Shown piece by piece: positions 19,401 to 31,966 of a stretch of DNA of 64,000 bases; within the stretch, counting starts at the first letter, position 1; the number at the start of each line of letters is the position of its first letter. Where the stretch lies: NCBI GenBank assembly GCA_947247005.1, contig OX365953.1:4779001-4843000 (forward strand), read 5' to 3'. Under the pieces are notes generated by a model. It was not told the DNA's origin. It was given only the letters and a program-made list of their open reading frames with translations, and did not search any database. Source of the DNA: Spisula solida. Taxonomy: Eukaryota; Mollusca; Bivalvia; Venerida; Mactridae. The position numbers were made by a program, and so were the translations under genes.

Positions 19401-22400
19401 CGTTAATTGAAAACAGTCTTGTTTTGTTATTGACAAGACTTTTGTCTTTACTATTTTCAGGAAATATTATGAAGAATATTCTAATTCAGAAGTTGCGAAT
19501 CTCAAAGTGTATAAAGCAAATTCAACGACAAAAGTTCAAACGTAAGTCATGTGTTATTTACCGATATTACCATAGGTTGAAAAGTTTCAAACATTTATCA
19601 TTCGAAAATATTAGCTATTTTGTATTTTTTGGTTGCATTCTAAAAATATAGGCCAAAATGACAAGAGGAAACAATTAGCAAATTTTATAAAATCAAAATG
19701 TTTGCAAAATTTTATAAAATCGCAATATTTGCCAATATTTCAGCATTGTTAACTGAACCACATAATTATATAATAGTAATAACCCTACCTCATGGTAGAG
19801 TGTTTGCTTTGAACATGTGTGTCTCTGGTTAGATCCCAGTCTGAAACATACTTAAGTCATGCAATATGGTACTGATATATCTCCCCTGCTTGACGCTTGG
19901 CATACTTAGTTCCAGGTTACTATTATGTCGCCTGTCAGGATAATGTGACAGGGTAGTCTCCAATGACTGAGTTAGACTGCATTAATAATTGAAAACGTAA
20001 GTATACATTATTCTAACACAAACATCAGTTTCACCTATACATGTAATTTTGATACACATAGAGGAGACCAAGGTGTGCATAAATATCCGTTAAAACACAG
20101 CTATGCTAAATAACTTTATAGCATTCCGAGGAAGAAATTAATAGTGCAGCGGTTACTATGTATTGATGTATTATCAAATTTGAAATAATGGCTGTATTAG
20201 AATTGAAATAATGAATATGTACTTGTGTTTTATCTGTAATAAAGCACAGTCACTAGTTTGGATGCGTTCATTAATTACTACACATCCAAACTTGTGACTG
20301 TGCTTTATTCTATGATATTTCTGAAATATTAAAATATTCAAACATTGCCAGTGATCTAGTGATTTAGTATATTGGCTCAAAAATGACAATGTGTAAGTTT
20401 GGTCCCAGGCTGCATACTTGTAATACCACAGGAACCTGATATTTTGATATAATGGTACAAAACACTATCCAAGACCCTATTACTGTCAATCACCCTATAA
20501 ATAAAGTATTTCTGTATTGGCGATTGTCAGAGGCTCAATTTATAAAATTTCAAGAACTTGTTTAAAAAATATAAGTTTATATTAATTGACAACTTGTGAT
20601 AGATCCTCTACGTCTCTCTCTCCTTTACAGATTTATTGATGAATATATAAAACTTCAAAGACCTGGGGCAAGTATTGATGAAATATTTAATGAAGTTGAA
20701 GAGAAATTGTCCAAGGATGGGAGAAACTATAAATATAGCAGAATAAAGTCTAAAGTAAGTCCTAGAAAAATAAAAAAATATTTGATGACAAAATTCAAAG
20801 ATTTAACTAAGTTATGGTCGTTTGAAGTTCCATAAGCTGAATTTTAACTATAAAACAATGTTTGAACCCTAGCTAAGACTTGTTACTCGTTTTCAGGATT
20901 AGGCATTATGCCTCAGTAGGACCCCTGTTATTATGTATCTTGTTACCTTTAGGCGTGGTAAACTGTTCACTTTGTACGGAGATAATGACTTGATCTTAAC
21001 CTTTATGCATAAATATATTACAAGGTTCTTGTATTGAATATATATCTGTTTCTGCAAGCAAATTGTGCAATATTGGTCCTTAAGATTTGTATTTCACCGG
21101 CCCATAAGAATATGAACATATTTACAGAATATACATAAATAGTCATGAACCCCTTGTAATGTCAAAACCATTTAACACTATTCAACATTTCAATTGAATT
21201 ATGGCCCTTGATTGACTTAGCTAGTTTTTATGGACAAGGCTTCCACCGGGACATAAGTGTTTTTGAATGCAGTCTTGTTCAATCGGGGAATTCATAAATC
21301 CCTTCTCTGGACCATACATAATTTCTCACAAAAAGCTCCCAAAGACTTAATCCTGTTGATAAAGGCGACACAGTTTGCTTGTAGCTAAACTTACTGTGTA
21401 GATATCAAGCAGGTATATTGATTGGTTGTAGACTAGGTTTTGACTGAAGCGAGTCCAAAATCTTTGATGACATCCACACATTGTGTTTAATACTGTTAAA
21501 TCTGTAATTTCCCTGAGATAAAATTTTGCAAATTTGTTATCTTAAGTAGTTTGCAGGGTTAAATGTTCCCGATTTTTAATATTTATAAAGAACTATTTCT
21601 GATGTTTAATCATTGTTGTTTAAAGGTGCTGCCTCACAGATTGGGCCAAACAAATTTAATATCGTGATTTTCCAACCTAACAAAGTATTGATGTAATAGA
21701 AAGCCACTGACAGTTGCTTTATGAAAAATTTGGAGCAGATAAGCAATTTAAACGACTCTTGATATCGCCCAATGAGTTTTTTTTCTTGAAAAAAATTGCT
21801 AAGTTACCTTCCAACATGCTTTGTGGATTATGTAATTCACACATGATTGAACTGTAACATTAACAAACTACAGCGTAAACATCAGTGAGGTATTTGGTTC
21901 GTTTTTCTATTCGTTTTCATCAAATGCGAGCAAATTTCAGGCAATTTAAGTAAAAGTATTAATACCCTATAGAATTTTTGACGTAAAAATACTAAATAAC
22001 TTCAAAATGCCGAAGTTTCTCAAGTTATTTTAGATGTCAGTGTGGTTGTTTATGGGATATACAGGCAACTATACCAAAATTGCGCGAATATTTGACAATT
22101 TTATTTTATTTTTGCAATACACCAATATGTGAGGCAGTCCCTTAAAGCTCATAAATATAAATTTTCTAAAGATGAGAACATGCATACCAAACAAACTATT
22201 CTAAGAATGGTCAGGATACTGTACAATCAAAAATTTTCGTGAGGTCAACATTTTGGATTTTGTTATTCTGATGTAAAGTTAAAAATATTTGCAATTTTTT
22301 CAATCAGAAAAAACTACTAAAATTTGTGTTTATTTGCCTTGCAGAACATTTCTAATTTTACATTTCGCTGTCTTAGAATTAGAAGGTTGCACTACTTACA

Positions 22401-22781
22401 ACCTTATAAAACTCATGCATATTTGAAATCTGCATCTCAATGCGCTTCTTTTCAGCCAATTTTCATGAAAATCGATTATGGTCATGTTGACCAAACTGAA
22501 GTTTAAATAGCTAGTTTTTCCATAAGTAAAGAGTAGTTTTCATACACTTTTTACTTGTTTTCTCAAAATATTGATTTTGTGCTTATAATGTATACAGCTT
22601 CTAACTCTAATCCAGTGATTTGTAGTAGTTCCATGTATTCTATTTTAGTCATTGAGAAAAATGTTTTGAAGTCTTGTCTCATGCTAGATCTAACATTTTT
22701 CGTTCACATTTATTCCAGAAATTTGTGGAGCCAGCTCCCTTACTGCATGAGGAGGAAATTCCAGATGTTAAAAATAATTGA
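16485..22781 (+). CDS. MRPS23: Mitochondrial small ribosomal subunit protein mS23 (MRPS23), five coding exons, 157 aa
   Basis: Coding exons: 16485-16528, 18430-18591, 19461-19541, 20631-20754, 22719-22781. All introns are GT-AG and the phases agree (474 nt, 157 codons plus stop). The N-terminus begins MAGSR, as in vertebrate MRPS23. Residues about 17-45 contain LLKADAMEWKDRPVWYDV, the counterpart of the conserved block with PLWFDV, and then RFPPKVPP. IIYPEDLVRAKYYEEY near 61-75 matches the vertebrate block ending in RAKFY. The 97-115 segment (FIDEYIKLQRPG) corresponds to the later helix. The protein is a structural component of the 28S mitochondrial ribosomal subunit in the matrix. At 157 aa it is shorter than the human protein (about 190 aa), which has a longer tail. 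The start is chosen because exon 1 is only 44 nt and supplies the expected N-terminus in frame. It is divergent to CUEDC1. Confidence 0.94.
17000..18285. mobile_element. 1.3-kb TIR element in MRPS23 intron 1
   Basis: The left end TTAGGCCTAAAAAAAA ... GTTTGTTTCTGGTTACA is mirrored by TGTAACCAGAAACAAAC ... TTTTTTTTAGGCC on the right. No transposase reading frame is visible inside. Confidence 0.65.
19265..19400 (+). repeat. Interspersed repeat, MRPS23 intron 2
   Basis: Shares GTCAAAGCCATATAACACTA, GACTTAGATAGTT and GACAAGGCTTCCACnGGG with 21140-21275. Part of it, inverted, is near 4080. Confidence 0.5.
19790..19990 (+). mobile_element. tRNA-derived SINE-like fragment
   Basis: A-box-like CATGGTAGAGTG and B-box-like GGTTAGATCCC with about 30 nt between them, followed by a body ending GACTGAGTTAGACTGC. 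It lies in MRPS23 intron 3. Confidence 0.4.
20238..20309. repeat. 27-bp inverted repeat in MRPS23 intron 3
   Basis: Arms 20238-20264 and 20283-20309 (AATAAAGCACAGTCAC ... and complement) differ at about one position around an 18-nt loop. Confidence 0.75.
20950..21085 (+). repeat. Single-unit ancestor-like copy of the 50-bp array element
   Basis: Contains one copy of the unit (GAGATAATGACTTGATCTTAACC ...) between flanks AGGCGTGGTAAACTG and TTACAAGGTTCTTG ... AAATTGTGCAAT. These also flank the 33-copy array at 30112-31770. Confidence 0.6.
21625..22146. mobile_element. MITE with GCTGCCTCAC ends
   Basis: The left end GGTGCTGCCTCACAGATTGG and right end ATATGTGAGGCAGTCCCTT are inverted copies. 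It is about 520 bp, non-coding, in MRPS23 intron 4. Confidence 0.65.
22365..22620. mobile_element. Diverged MITE copy related to 34205-34425
   Basis: Shares CTTAGAATTAGAAGGT and, inverted, a CAAAATCAATATTTTGAGAAAAC-type stretch with the intact element at 34205-34425. It lies just before the last MRPS23 exon. Confidence 0.45.
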
Positions 22782-22900
22782 TTGGTTTGGACCCTCTCTT
22801 CCGTAGTGGGAGAGAGATTTTGATAAGTGGTTTGTACAATTCTGGAATCATCCCGAAATCCAACTTGATGCACGAGGAAAATATGAACTTTTCTTCAAGA

Positions 22901-22906
22901 AATAAA
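22901..22906 (+). other. Polyadenylation signal AATAAA of MRPS23
   Basis: A canonical AATAAA lies about 120 nt after the MRPS23 stop codon (22779-22781), a plausible 3' UTR length. No other candidate lies closer. Confidence 0.6.
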
Positions 22907-24359
22907 ATTAAGTTATTTGATGAAAAAATACCAAGAATTGACCAGGTTATGGTCATTTGAAATTTCAATTGCTTGTGAATTTGAAGTAAGAACAATATTT
23001 GAAACAGAGTTTGGATGTAGGTTGGTATGCTAATGGCAACCAAAATAGACTTGTATCCTATTTTCAGGATTGGGCACTCTGTAGGAGCCCTATTAGGGCG
23101 ATAATCTTGAATGAATGTGGACAAAATATTGAATTTGCACAGCCACATTGTTGCCTATGAGTGTCTGATTGTCAATGTTTATAATTTATACATGTGTCTT
23201 AGTTTGATCACATGTTATATTATTTATGGATGCTTTACTATGAACTACCTTTTGGTAGGGTGACTATTGCCAAAAAAGTCCTCTATTTTAGGAGTAGGTA
23301 GGACCTCTCTGTTAACAAGACATGTCATATACCAAAATGTTCGGGGAAGTCCAAAGTATCTGAGACTGCCGGCATAAATTGTCAAAAGTGGTGGCGTTCC
23401 GAGAAATCCAAGATGGCGTCCAAGATGGCCGCCTTTTTGACAGTATTAGCTTAATATTAATGTTATGAAAATATCAGGAATATGATGCAACTTTTTGAAA
23501 TAATTTTGCTTTATTGTTAGAGACACAGCATAACTCTTTTTAACTAAAATATTTTTAGAATCTTCAAAGGTCAATGTGAAGGTCATTTACAGGTAAAACC
23601 AATGTAAAAATGGCTTAAAACGCTTTTTCACCTGGTATCTTCTTTGTTTGTACAGCATTTATTTACAAAAACTATCCACATTGATAATTTAAATGAAGGT
23701 TTACATTCAACAGTTTAAATAAAACTACTTTGGAACACATTGGCATTCAAGTAATGGAGATACACAGTATATCTTGTACTTTGTGCATTTCTTACCCCAC
23801 CCACCATTTTTATACAAGACATATATACTCATGTATTCTGAAAGTTTTACAAAAGATGTCTGTGATAAAAATGTTTATTATTATGATATATCTACAGTGG
23901 CATTCAAAAAATATCATTTGTGACTAAAATTCACCAGCAAAATCCAAGATGGCGTCCAAGATGGCCGCCATAATATATAATGTCCCTTGTATAGCATTAA
24001 GCAGGATTTAAACAGTTGTTTTTCAGGTGAGGTGGCCACAAAAGTAGATCAAGAACTGATTCATACCAAAATGTCCTTATGTGACTATAAAATAGTGTAT
24101 AGACCTGCTGTCATACATAGTAAAAGGGTGGTGAGGACCAGGAAATCCAAGATGGCCGCCATTAATGGTCTATCCATATAAAGTATGTTCAAATTACTAT
24201 GAGACAGCATCATATATGGGTGTAAAGATACATGTTAGCATGTAAATTACTCATTTGCTACTGTGCATCAAATAAGCATACTACATTGACCAATTTGAAG
24301 CAAAGTTCAAGGTCATGTCAAGGTCAAAGTATGAAAAATAAATGAAAAATACTATTGCT

Positions 24360-27300
24360 GGTGGTGATTAGTACCACATACCAGTAGGTCATTGATAAGG
24401 TGTACACGTATAAATTGGTGTTGTTGAATACCTCTTTTGGTCTTGTATAGATGTACTTGGAGGTTGTTTAGAACACCATAACGGCATTGAATTAGTGTAA
24501 TTGTTGGATGTGGGTACCCCACTACTCCTGAAATGGGTGTATGAGATGGAGGCGAGTACGGCAATGTCATAGGGCAGTGGGTTTATTGGGTGATGATGAA
24601 TACCCCATAGGACATTGAATTTGTGTATTGTTTGGTGCTTGGTGCCCTATACAGCCTGAAATGTGTGTATTATGTGGATGAGTATATTCCATAGGAATTT
24701 GAATGAGGGCATTTGGTGGTGGTGAGGAGTACCAAATACTTCTTTAAAGGGTATAACTTATTACGTGGTGGTGATCAGTACCTAATGTGGCATAATGTAC
24801 GTGTAGGGGGAACTTAGTGATTGAGTGCATTTGGTGCAGGTTGTTATCCCATAGGGCATTGGATTGGTGTATTATATGGTGGTTAGCACTCTATATTGTC
24901 TTAAATGGGTAAATATTTGGGTTGTGAGTATGTCATAGGATAGGCACCACCACCTAAAACGCCCATTTCAGGCCTTTTGGGGCACCAACCACTAAGAAAT
25001 ACACATATTCAGTGACATATGGGATATTCACCGTGATTAAATTAACCAAAATCAAGAGCTTTCGCATAATCACTACCACCAAATAAACACATTTAATACC
25101 TACAATGGGATACTAGTACTCAACACAACCAAATTTACACATTCAATATCATATTGGGTTTTCTTTACCAATTAATACACCCAATCAATTGTATTTGTGG
25201 AATTTAGTTCGGGGCATTTGGGTATGTATCATCCCCAAATACACCCATATGACATTCTCATAACCCATTAAGTCACACACGTCCCTATAGTGAACTAACC
25301 ACTAAATAATACACCCATTTCAGGCCATTTGGTGTACCCACCAACACCAAATACACCAATCCAATGCCCTAACGGATTCTCACCACCACAAAATAAACAC
25401 AACAAATGCTCTATTGGGTACTCATAAGCACCTTATACACCCATTCAATGCCCTATGGGATACTCGCCACCATCTAATACACTCACTCAATGCCCTATGG
25501 GGTACTCCCCACCACATAATACACTCATTCAATGCTCTATGGGGTACTTGCCACCACCTAATATACTCATTCAATGTCCTATGGGGTACTTGCCACCACC
25601 CTATACACTCATTTAATACCCTATCGGGTACTTGCCACCACCCAATACACTCATTCAATGCCCTATGGGGTACTCACCAGCACCTTATACACTCATTCAA
25701 TGTACTATGGGGTACTTGCCACCACCTAATACACTTATTCAATGTCCTATGGGGTACTTGCCACCACCTAATACACTCATTCAATGTCCATTTGGGTACT
25801 CGTCACCACTTTATATACCCATTCAATGCCTTATGGGGAACCCCAACCACATAATACGCTCATTCAATGCCCTATGGGATACTCGCCACCACCTAATACA
25901 CTCATTCAATGCCATATGGGGTACTTGCCACCACCCAATATACTCATTCAATGTCCTATGGGGTACTTGCCACAACCTAATACACTCATTCAATGCCCTA
26001 TGGGGTACTCCCCACCACCTTATACACTCATTCAATGCCCTATGGGGTGCTCGCCACCACCAAATACACGCATTCAATTCCCTAGGGGGTACTCGCCACC
26101 ACCTAATACACTCATTCAATGCCCTATGGGGTACTCGCGGCCACCTAATAAACTCATTCAATGTACTATGGGGTACTTGCCACCACCTAATACACTCATT
26201 CAATGTCCTATTGGGTACTCGCCACCACCTTATACACCCTTTTAATGTCCTATGGGGAACTTGCCATGGTAATAATTTAAACCAATGTACCCAATCTAGG
26301 TACTATAGTGAAATTTCCACCACATAATACACCCATTTCAGGCCATTTTGGCTACCCACCTTCAACAAATACAACAATATACACCCATTCAGTTCCCTTT
26401 TGGATACTCACCACCACTAAAAACACCAATTCAATGCCCTATTGGGTACGCACCACCAAAAAATACACCTACTTAATGTCTTGTGTTGTACTCTTAACCA
26501 CCAAGTACACCCCATGTAACACAGTGTGAAGACATATTGGGTACTCACCACCACCAAAACACCCGTTCAAAGTCTTTTGGGGTACGAACGACCATATAAT
26601 ACACCCATTTCACGCCACATAGGGATCTAACCTCCAAGAATCCCCCCATTTCATTGCCATATAGGGTATTTATCACCACCCAATACACCCGTTCAAAGTC
26701 TTTTGGGGTACGAACGACCATATAATACACCCATTTCACGCTACATAGGGATCTAACCTCCAAGAATATCCCCCATTTCATTGCCATATAGGGTATTTAT
26801 CACCACCCAATACACCAATTCAATGCTCTATGTGGTACTCGCAACCATCTAGTACACCCATGTCAAACAATGTAGGGTTACAACAAACACCAAACAAATG
26901 CCATATGGAGCACTCACCACAACCAAATACACCCTTCAATGCCCTATGGGGTATTCACCTCCACCTAATACACCAATTCAATGCTCTATGGGGAAATAAC
27001 CTGCATCATCATTTGAAATACACTCATTCAAGGCCCTATACTATAGTGATACTCACCACCACCTAATACACAATTTAAGGCCATTTGGGGTACCCACCAA
27101 CACCAAAATACACACATCCAATTCTAGGGCGTATGCACCACCACCTTACACGGCCTCACAGGCCACATGGAGCACTATCTACCAAAAATATACTAATTCA
27201 GTGAAGTACGGGGTAATCATCACGTGACCCAATACACCCATTCAATGCCTTATGTCATACTCACCACCATCGAATACACTAATTTTAATAAAGGGTACTC

Positions 27301-27655
27301 ACCACCACCACCAACAATACATATAAAGTGTCCTATGTGGTATGCACCACCACCTGATACATTCATTTAGGCTTTATGGGACACAACCACCAAACAATAC
27401 ACAGATTCAGTGTCATAAAATTATGAGGTATTCTTTTCCATCTAATAATCACAATGACAAATATGGTACACACCACCATCTAATATGCCAAGTTCAAGCC
27501 TTAATTGGTACCCACCACTACCAAATACACCAATTCAATGTCATATAGGGAACTGCACAAAAACCATCTATTCAATGCCCAATTAAATGCATATATTCAC
27601 CACCGCCAAATCCGCGTACACCCATTCAATGATCTACTGGTATGTGGTACAAATT
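24360..27655. repeat. 42-bp degenerate tandem array inside element A
   Basis: The unit contains TTCAATGCCCTATGGGGTAC and TCGCCACCACC. Copies at 25430-26260 are cleanest. From 24360 to about 24950 the units are in the opposite orientation, so the array is an asymmetric palindrome. Open frames of up to 231 codons occur only because 42 is divisible by three. Confidence 0.9.
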
Positions 27656-27831
27656 ACCACCAGGAATCGTATTTTTCATTTATTTTTCTTTTGATCTTGA
27701 CCTTGACATGACCTTGAACTTTTTTCAAAGTGGTCAATGTAGTATGCTTATTTAATGCACAGTAGCAATGCTAACATGTATCTTTACAGCCATGTATGAT
27801 ACTGTCTCATAGTAATTTAAACATATTTTAT

Positions 27832-28079
27832 TTAACTTTTGAGACTAAAGGCTGCTATAACTATGTAGTTCAGCAGTTTTACTGTAGGCATTCCGCCTTT
27901 TGGTTGCTGTATCTTTTCTACTGGGTCATTCAGCTAGTTATAATTTATTATACTTTTCGACAGCTTGGACTTGGGCGGATCTGCGTTGTGTAGTTGGGCA
28001 TTGTGCTTTGTGTGTTTTTAATGTTTTCTGTGCTCGGCTGGTTAAGTTGAGTGCTGCCTTCCCTGTCTGACTTAATATA
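27832..28079. mobile_element. Repeat nested in the right TIR of element A
   Basis: It contains GTGCTCGGCTGGTTAAGTTG and AGTGCTGCCTTCCCTGTCTG, matching the inverted copy at 59690-59815. The left TIR lacks it, so insertion post-dates TIR formation or the left copy lost it. Confidence 0.65.
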
Positions 28080-29016
28080 CTCTTTTTATATGGATTGACC
28101 ATTTATGGTGGCCATCTTGGTTTCGTTGGTCCTCACCACCCTTTTACAATGTACGACAGCAGGTCCATACGCTAATTTATCGTCACATAAGGACATTTTG
28201 GTATGAATCAGTTCTTGATCTACTTTTGTGGCCACCTCACCTGAAAAACAACTGTTTAAATCCTGCTTAATGCTATACAAGGGACATTATATATTACAGC
28301 GGCCATCTTGGACGCCATCTTGGATTTATCTGGTGAATTTAGACATGAATAATATTCTTTGAATGCCAATATAGATGTATCATGATAATAAACATTTTTA
28401 TCACAGACACCTGTTGTAAACATTTCAGAATACACGAGTGCATATTTCTTGTATAAAAATGGTGGGTGGGGTAAGAAAAGCACATAGTACAAGATATACT
28501 GTATATCTCCATTATTTGAATGCCAATGTGTTCCAAAGTAGTTTAATTTATACTGTTGAATGTAAACCTTCATTTAAATGATCAATTTGGATAGTTTTTG
28601 AAAATAAATGCTATACAAACAAAGAAGATACCAGGTGAAAACGCGTTTTAAGCCATTTTTACATTGGTTTTACCTGTAAATGACCTTCACATTGACCTTT
28701 GAAGATTCTAAAAATATTTTAGTTAAAAAGAGTTATGCTGTGTCTATGACAATAAAGCAAAATTATTTCAAAAAGTTGCATCATATTCCTGATATTTTCA
28801 TAACATTAATATTAAGCTAATACTGTCAAAAAGGCGGCCATCTTGGACACCATCTTGGATTTCTCGGAACGCCACCACTTTTGGCAATTTATGCCGGCAG
28901 TCTCAGATACTATGGACTTACCCGAACATTTTGGTATATGACATGTCTTGTTAACAGAGAGGTCCTACCCCAACTTTTTTTTCTTGAGATTGTCACCCTA
29001 CCATTTGTAGTTAACA

Positions 29017-30060
29017 GTGTGCACAAATTGTTTTATTTAGTTGACCAAAGCAAAGACGAAAATATGCAATTGATGAAGATTAAAGATGTATCAGTTTCTT
29101 GTATTAGTGACTGTTATATACTTAAACTTATAAATGTTTTTATCATTTTAAAATTGTTTGTGATAAAATAAAAAGTATATTAATTTCTTTGGTGTTACTT
29201 TAATTCATTTATTTATGTGACGATTTTAAACATAAGGCCTAAAACAATGTTTGTTTCTGGTAGGTAGGCTAAGGTAGGTAGGTGGAAAAATGTTTGGTAT
29301 TTTGAATGGTTCTATACAAGGCCTGAACATAAAAGTTGTTTGTTTCATGTTTCCAGACCAACCCTAACCATTTGTTGTTTTTATGGCAATGGTAAAATAT
29401 GTATATCAATATTTCGCATGAATGCTTATACATGTTTTGAAGAGCATTTGGATTGTCAGTGGCCAAGTGGTTATCACTCTCAACTACCGTCCCAGAGGTC
29501 CCTGGTTGGAATCTAGTTCAGGACACTGGAAATTTCAGAAACGCTTCTCAGTGTTTCGCACCATCCTAGAGTGGTAACCCAGGTGTAGTCTTACCTGTAT
29601 CGGTGCTATACACCGGGCATGTTAAAGAACCATGGAGTTTGTTCGGAAATACCAGGATTTCTTGTATCACACCACTGTCTCTTTTACTTGCTGTTTCTTC
29701 AGCAAAACACAGTACCCCATTGGGAATAAGTGCTTGCACTTTTGTTGGTTATCCTTGACCAAGAGGTTTGAATAATTACAAATACACTCTTTCTCTGTGT
29801 AAAGAAGTGTGAAAAATTAACTTAATAACCAATCTCATTAAAATTTGACCCTAACAGTTGCTTATTTCCTTAACACTGTTTAGAGCTCTGACTACACTCT
29901 GTAAGAGGTCATGTTTAAATGACGTCACATAGCCTCTGCATATTTTCATCGCACTTTCAGCTTTGTGGAAGAAGCGATTTGATTGGACGATGTAAAGTTA
30001 ACATCGACATGTCCCTACATTGTGACATTGCTTTATAACCTACGTAATATATCAGGAACC
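29017..30060. other. No gene seen; SINE and decayed repeat
   Basis: Besides the SINE at 29455-29790, this stretch has GGCCTAAAACAATGTTTGTT (about 29238), related to the ends of 2268-3484. The rest is AT-rich with no exon-like open frame. Confidence 0.5.
29455..29790 (+). mobile_element. tRNA-derived SINE
   Basis: The head has AGTGGCCAAGTGG and GGTCCCTGGTTGGAATCT (decayed B box). The body has CAGTGTTTCGCACC, GTGCTATACACCGGGCATG and TTAAAGAACCATGG. It is the same family as 15454-15785. Confidence 0.65.
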
Positions 30061-30111
30061 TAATCCATGTCTTTTCTAGGCCTTACAAACTGATGCACTT
30101 TGTGATCATAC

Positions 30112-31770
30112 AGTGCAGGGATACTGACCTGATCCTAACCTTTTATACAAGAACATATTACAGTGCAGGGATACTGACCTAATCCTAACCTTTTATACAA
30201 GAACATATTACGGTGCAGGGATACTGACCTGATCCTAACCTTTAATACAAGAATATATTACAGTGCAGGGATACTGACCTGATCCTAACCTTTTATACAA
30301 GAACAAATTAAAGTGCAGGGATAATGACATGGTCCTAACCTTTTAAACAAGAATATATTACAGTGCAGGGATCCTGACCTGATCCTAACCTTATGTACAA
30401 GAACATATTACAGTGCAGGGATACTGACCTGATCCTAACCTTTAATACAAGAATATATTACAGTGCAGGGATACTGACCTGATCCTAACCTTTTATACAA
30501 GAACATATTACAGTGCAGAGATAATGACCAGGTCCTAACCTTTTATACAAGAATATATTACAGTGCAGGGGTACTGACCTGATCCTAACCTTTTATACAA
30601 GAATATATTACAGTGCAGGGGTACTGACCTGGTCCTAACCTTTTATACAAGAATATATTACAGTGCAGGGGTACTGACCTGATCCTAACCTTTGATACAA
30701 GAACATATTACAGTGTAGGGGTACTGACCTGCTCCTAACCTTTTATACAAGAACATATTACAGTGCAGAAATAATGACATGGTCCTAACCTTTTATACAA
30801 GAATATATTACAATGCAGGGATACTGACCTGATCCTAACCTTTTGTACAAGAACATTTTACAGTGCAGGGATACTGATCTGATCCTAACCTTTTATACAA
30901 GAACATATTACAGTGCAGGGGTACTGACTTGCTCCTTACCTTTTATAAAAGAACATATTACAGTGCAGGGGTACTGACCTGCTCCTAACCTTTTATACAA
31001 GAACATATTACAGTGCAGGGGTACTGACCTGCTCCTAACCTTTTATACAAGAATATATTATAGTGCAGGGATACTGACCTGATCCTAACCTTTTATACAA
31101 GAATATATTACAATGCAGGGATAATGACATGATCCTAACCTTTTATACAAGAATATATTACAGTGCAGAGATAATGACATGGTCCTAACCTTTTATACAA
31201 GAACATATTACAGTGCAGGGGTACTGACATGCTCCTAACCTTTTATACAAGATAATATTACAGTGCATGGATACTGACCTGATCCTAACCTTTTATACAA
31301 GAATATATTACAGTGCAGGGATACTGACCTGATCCTAACCTTTTATACAAGAATATATTACAGAGCAAAGATAATGACATGGTCCTAACCTTTTATACAA
31401 GAATGTATTACATAGCAAAGATTATGACATTGTCCTAACCTTTTATACAAGAATATATTACAGAGCAAATATTATTACATGATCCTAACCTTTTATACAA
31501 GAATATATTACAGAGCAAAGATAATGACATGGTCCTAACCTTTTATACAAGAATATATTGCAGTGCCTGGATACGGACATGATCCTTACCTTTAATACAA
31601 GAATATATTACAGAGCAAAGATTATGACGTGATCCTAACCTTTTATACAAGAATATATTACAGTACCTGGATACGGACATGATCCCAACATTTCATACAT
31701 GAATATATTACAGAGCTGGGATACTGACGTGATCCTAACCTTTTATACATGAATATATTACAAGGTTCTA
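30112..31770 (+). repeat. 50-bp satellite-like array, about 33 copies
   Basis: Unit: CAGTGCAGGGATACTGACCT, GATCCTAACC and TTTTATACAAGAATATATTA. Variants (GAGCAAAGATTATGACAT) dominate the right end. Both flanks match the single-unit copy at 20950-21085. Confidence 0.95.
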
Positions 31771-31966
31771 GCTTTGGATATATCAATTTCCACAACTAAA
31801 TTGTGCAATGTCCGTCCTTCAGATTACACCACAAGCGTCATCTGGATACTTTCTGCATATGAAAACATACAACCAGGGTTATAAATAAAAACAAGATATC
31901 AGCTAATAGAAGGCTGAGGACCATGTTAATATCTCTGCACTATATGTATCTCCCAACCTACATTTT

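Larger units (their letters stand above)
23240..29016. mobile_element. Foldback element A: ~1.1-kb TIRs around a 42-bp array
   Basis: The left TIR (about 23240-24360) and right TIR (about 27655-29016) are inverted copies over their whole length; outer ends carry TGGTAGGGTGAC and GTCACCCTACCA. TIRs contain repeated YY1-like CAAGATGGCGTCCAAGATGG stretches. The interior, 24360-27655, is a 42-bp degenerate tandem array. The right TIR carries a nested insertion at about 27832-28079 that is absent from the left TIR. No transposase is visible, so the element is non-autonomous. Confidence 0.85.

Noticed and set aside
25414..26327. Open frames of 126-231 codons with 14-residue repeats in element A
   Set aside because: They follow from a 42-bp unit. 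Several frames on both strands are open and the array is degenerate DNA inside a transposon.
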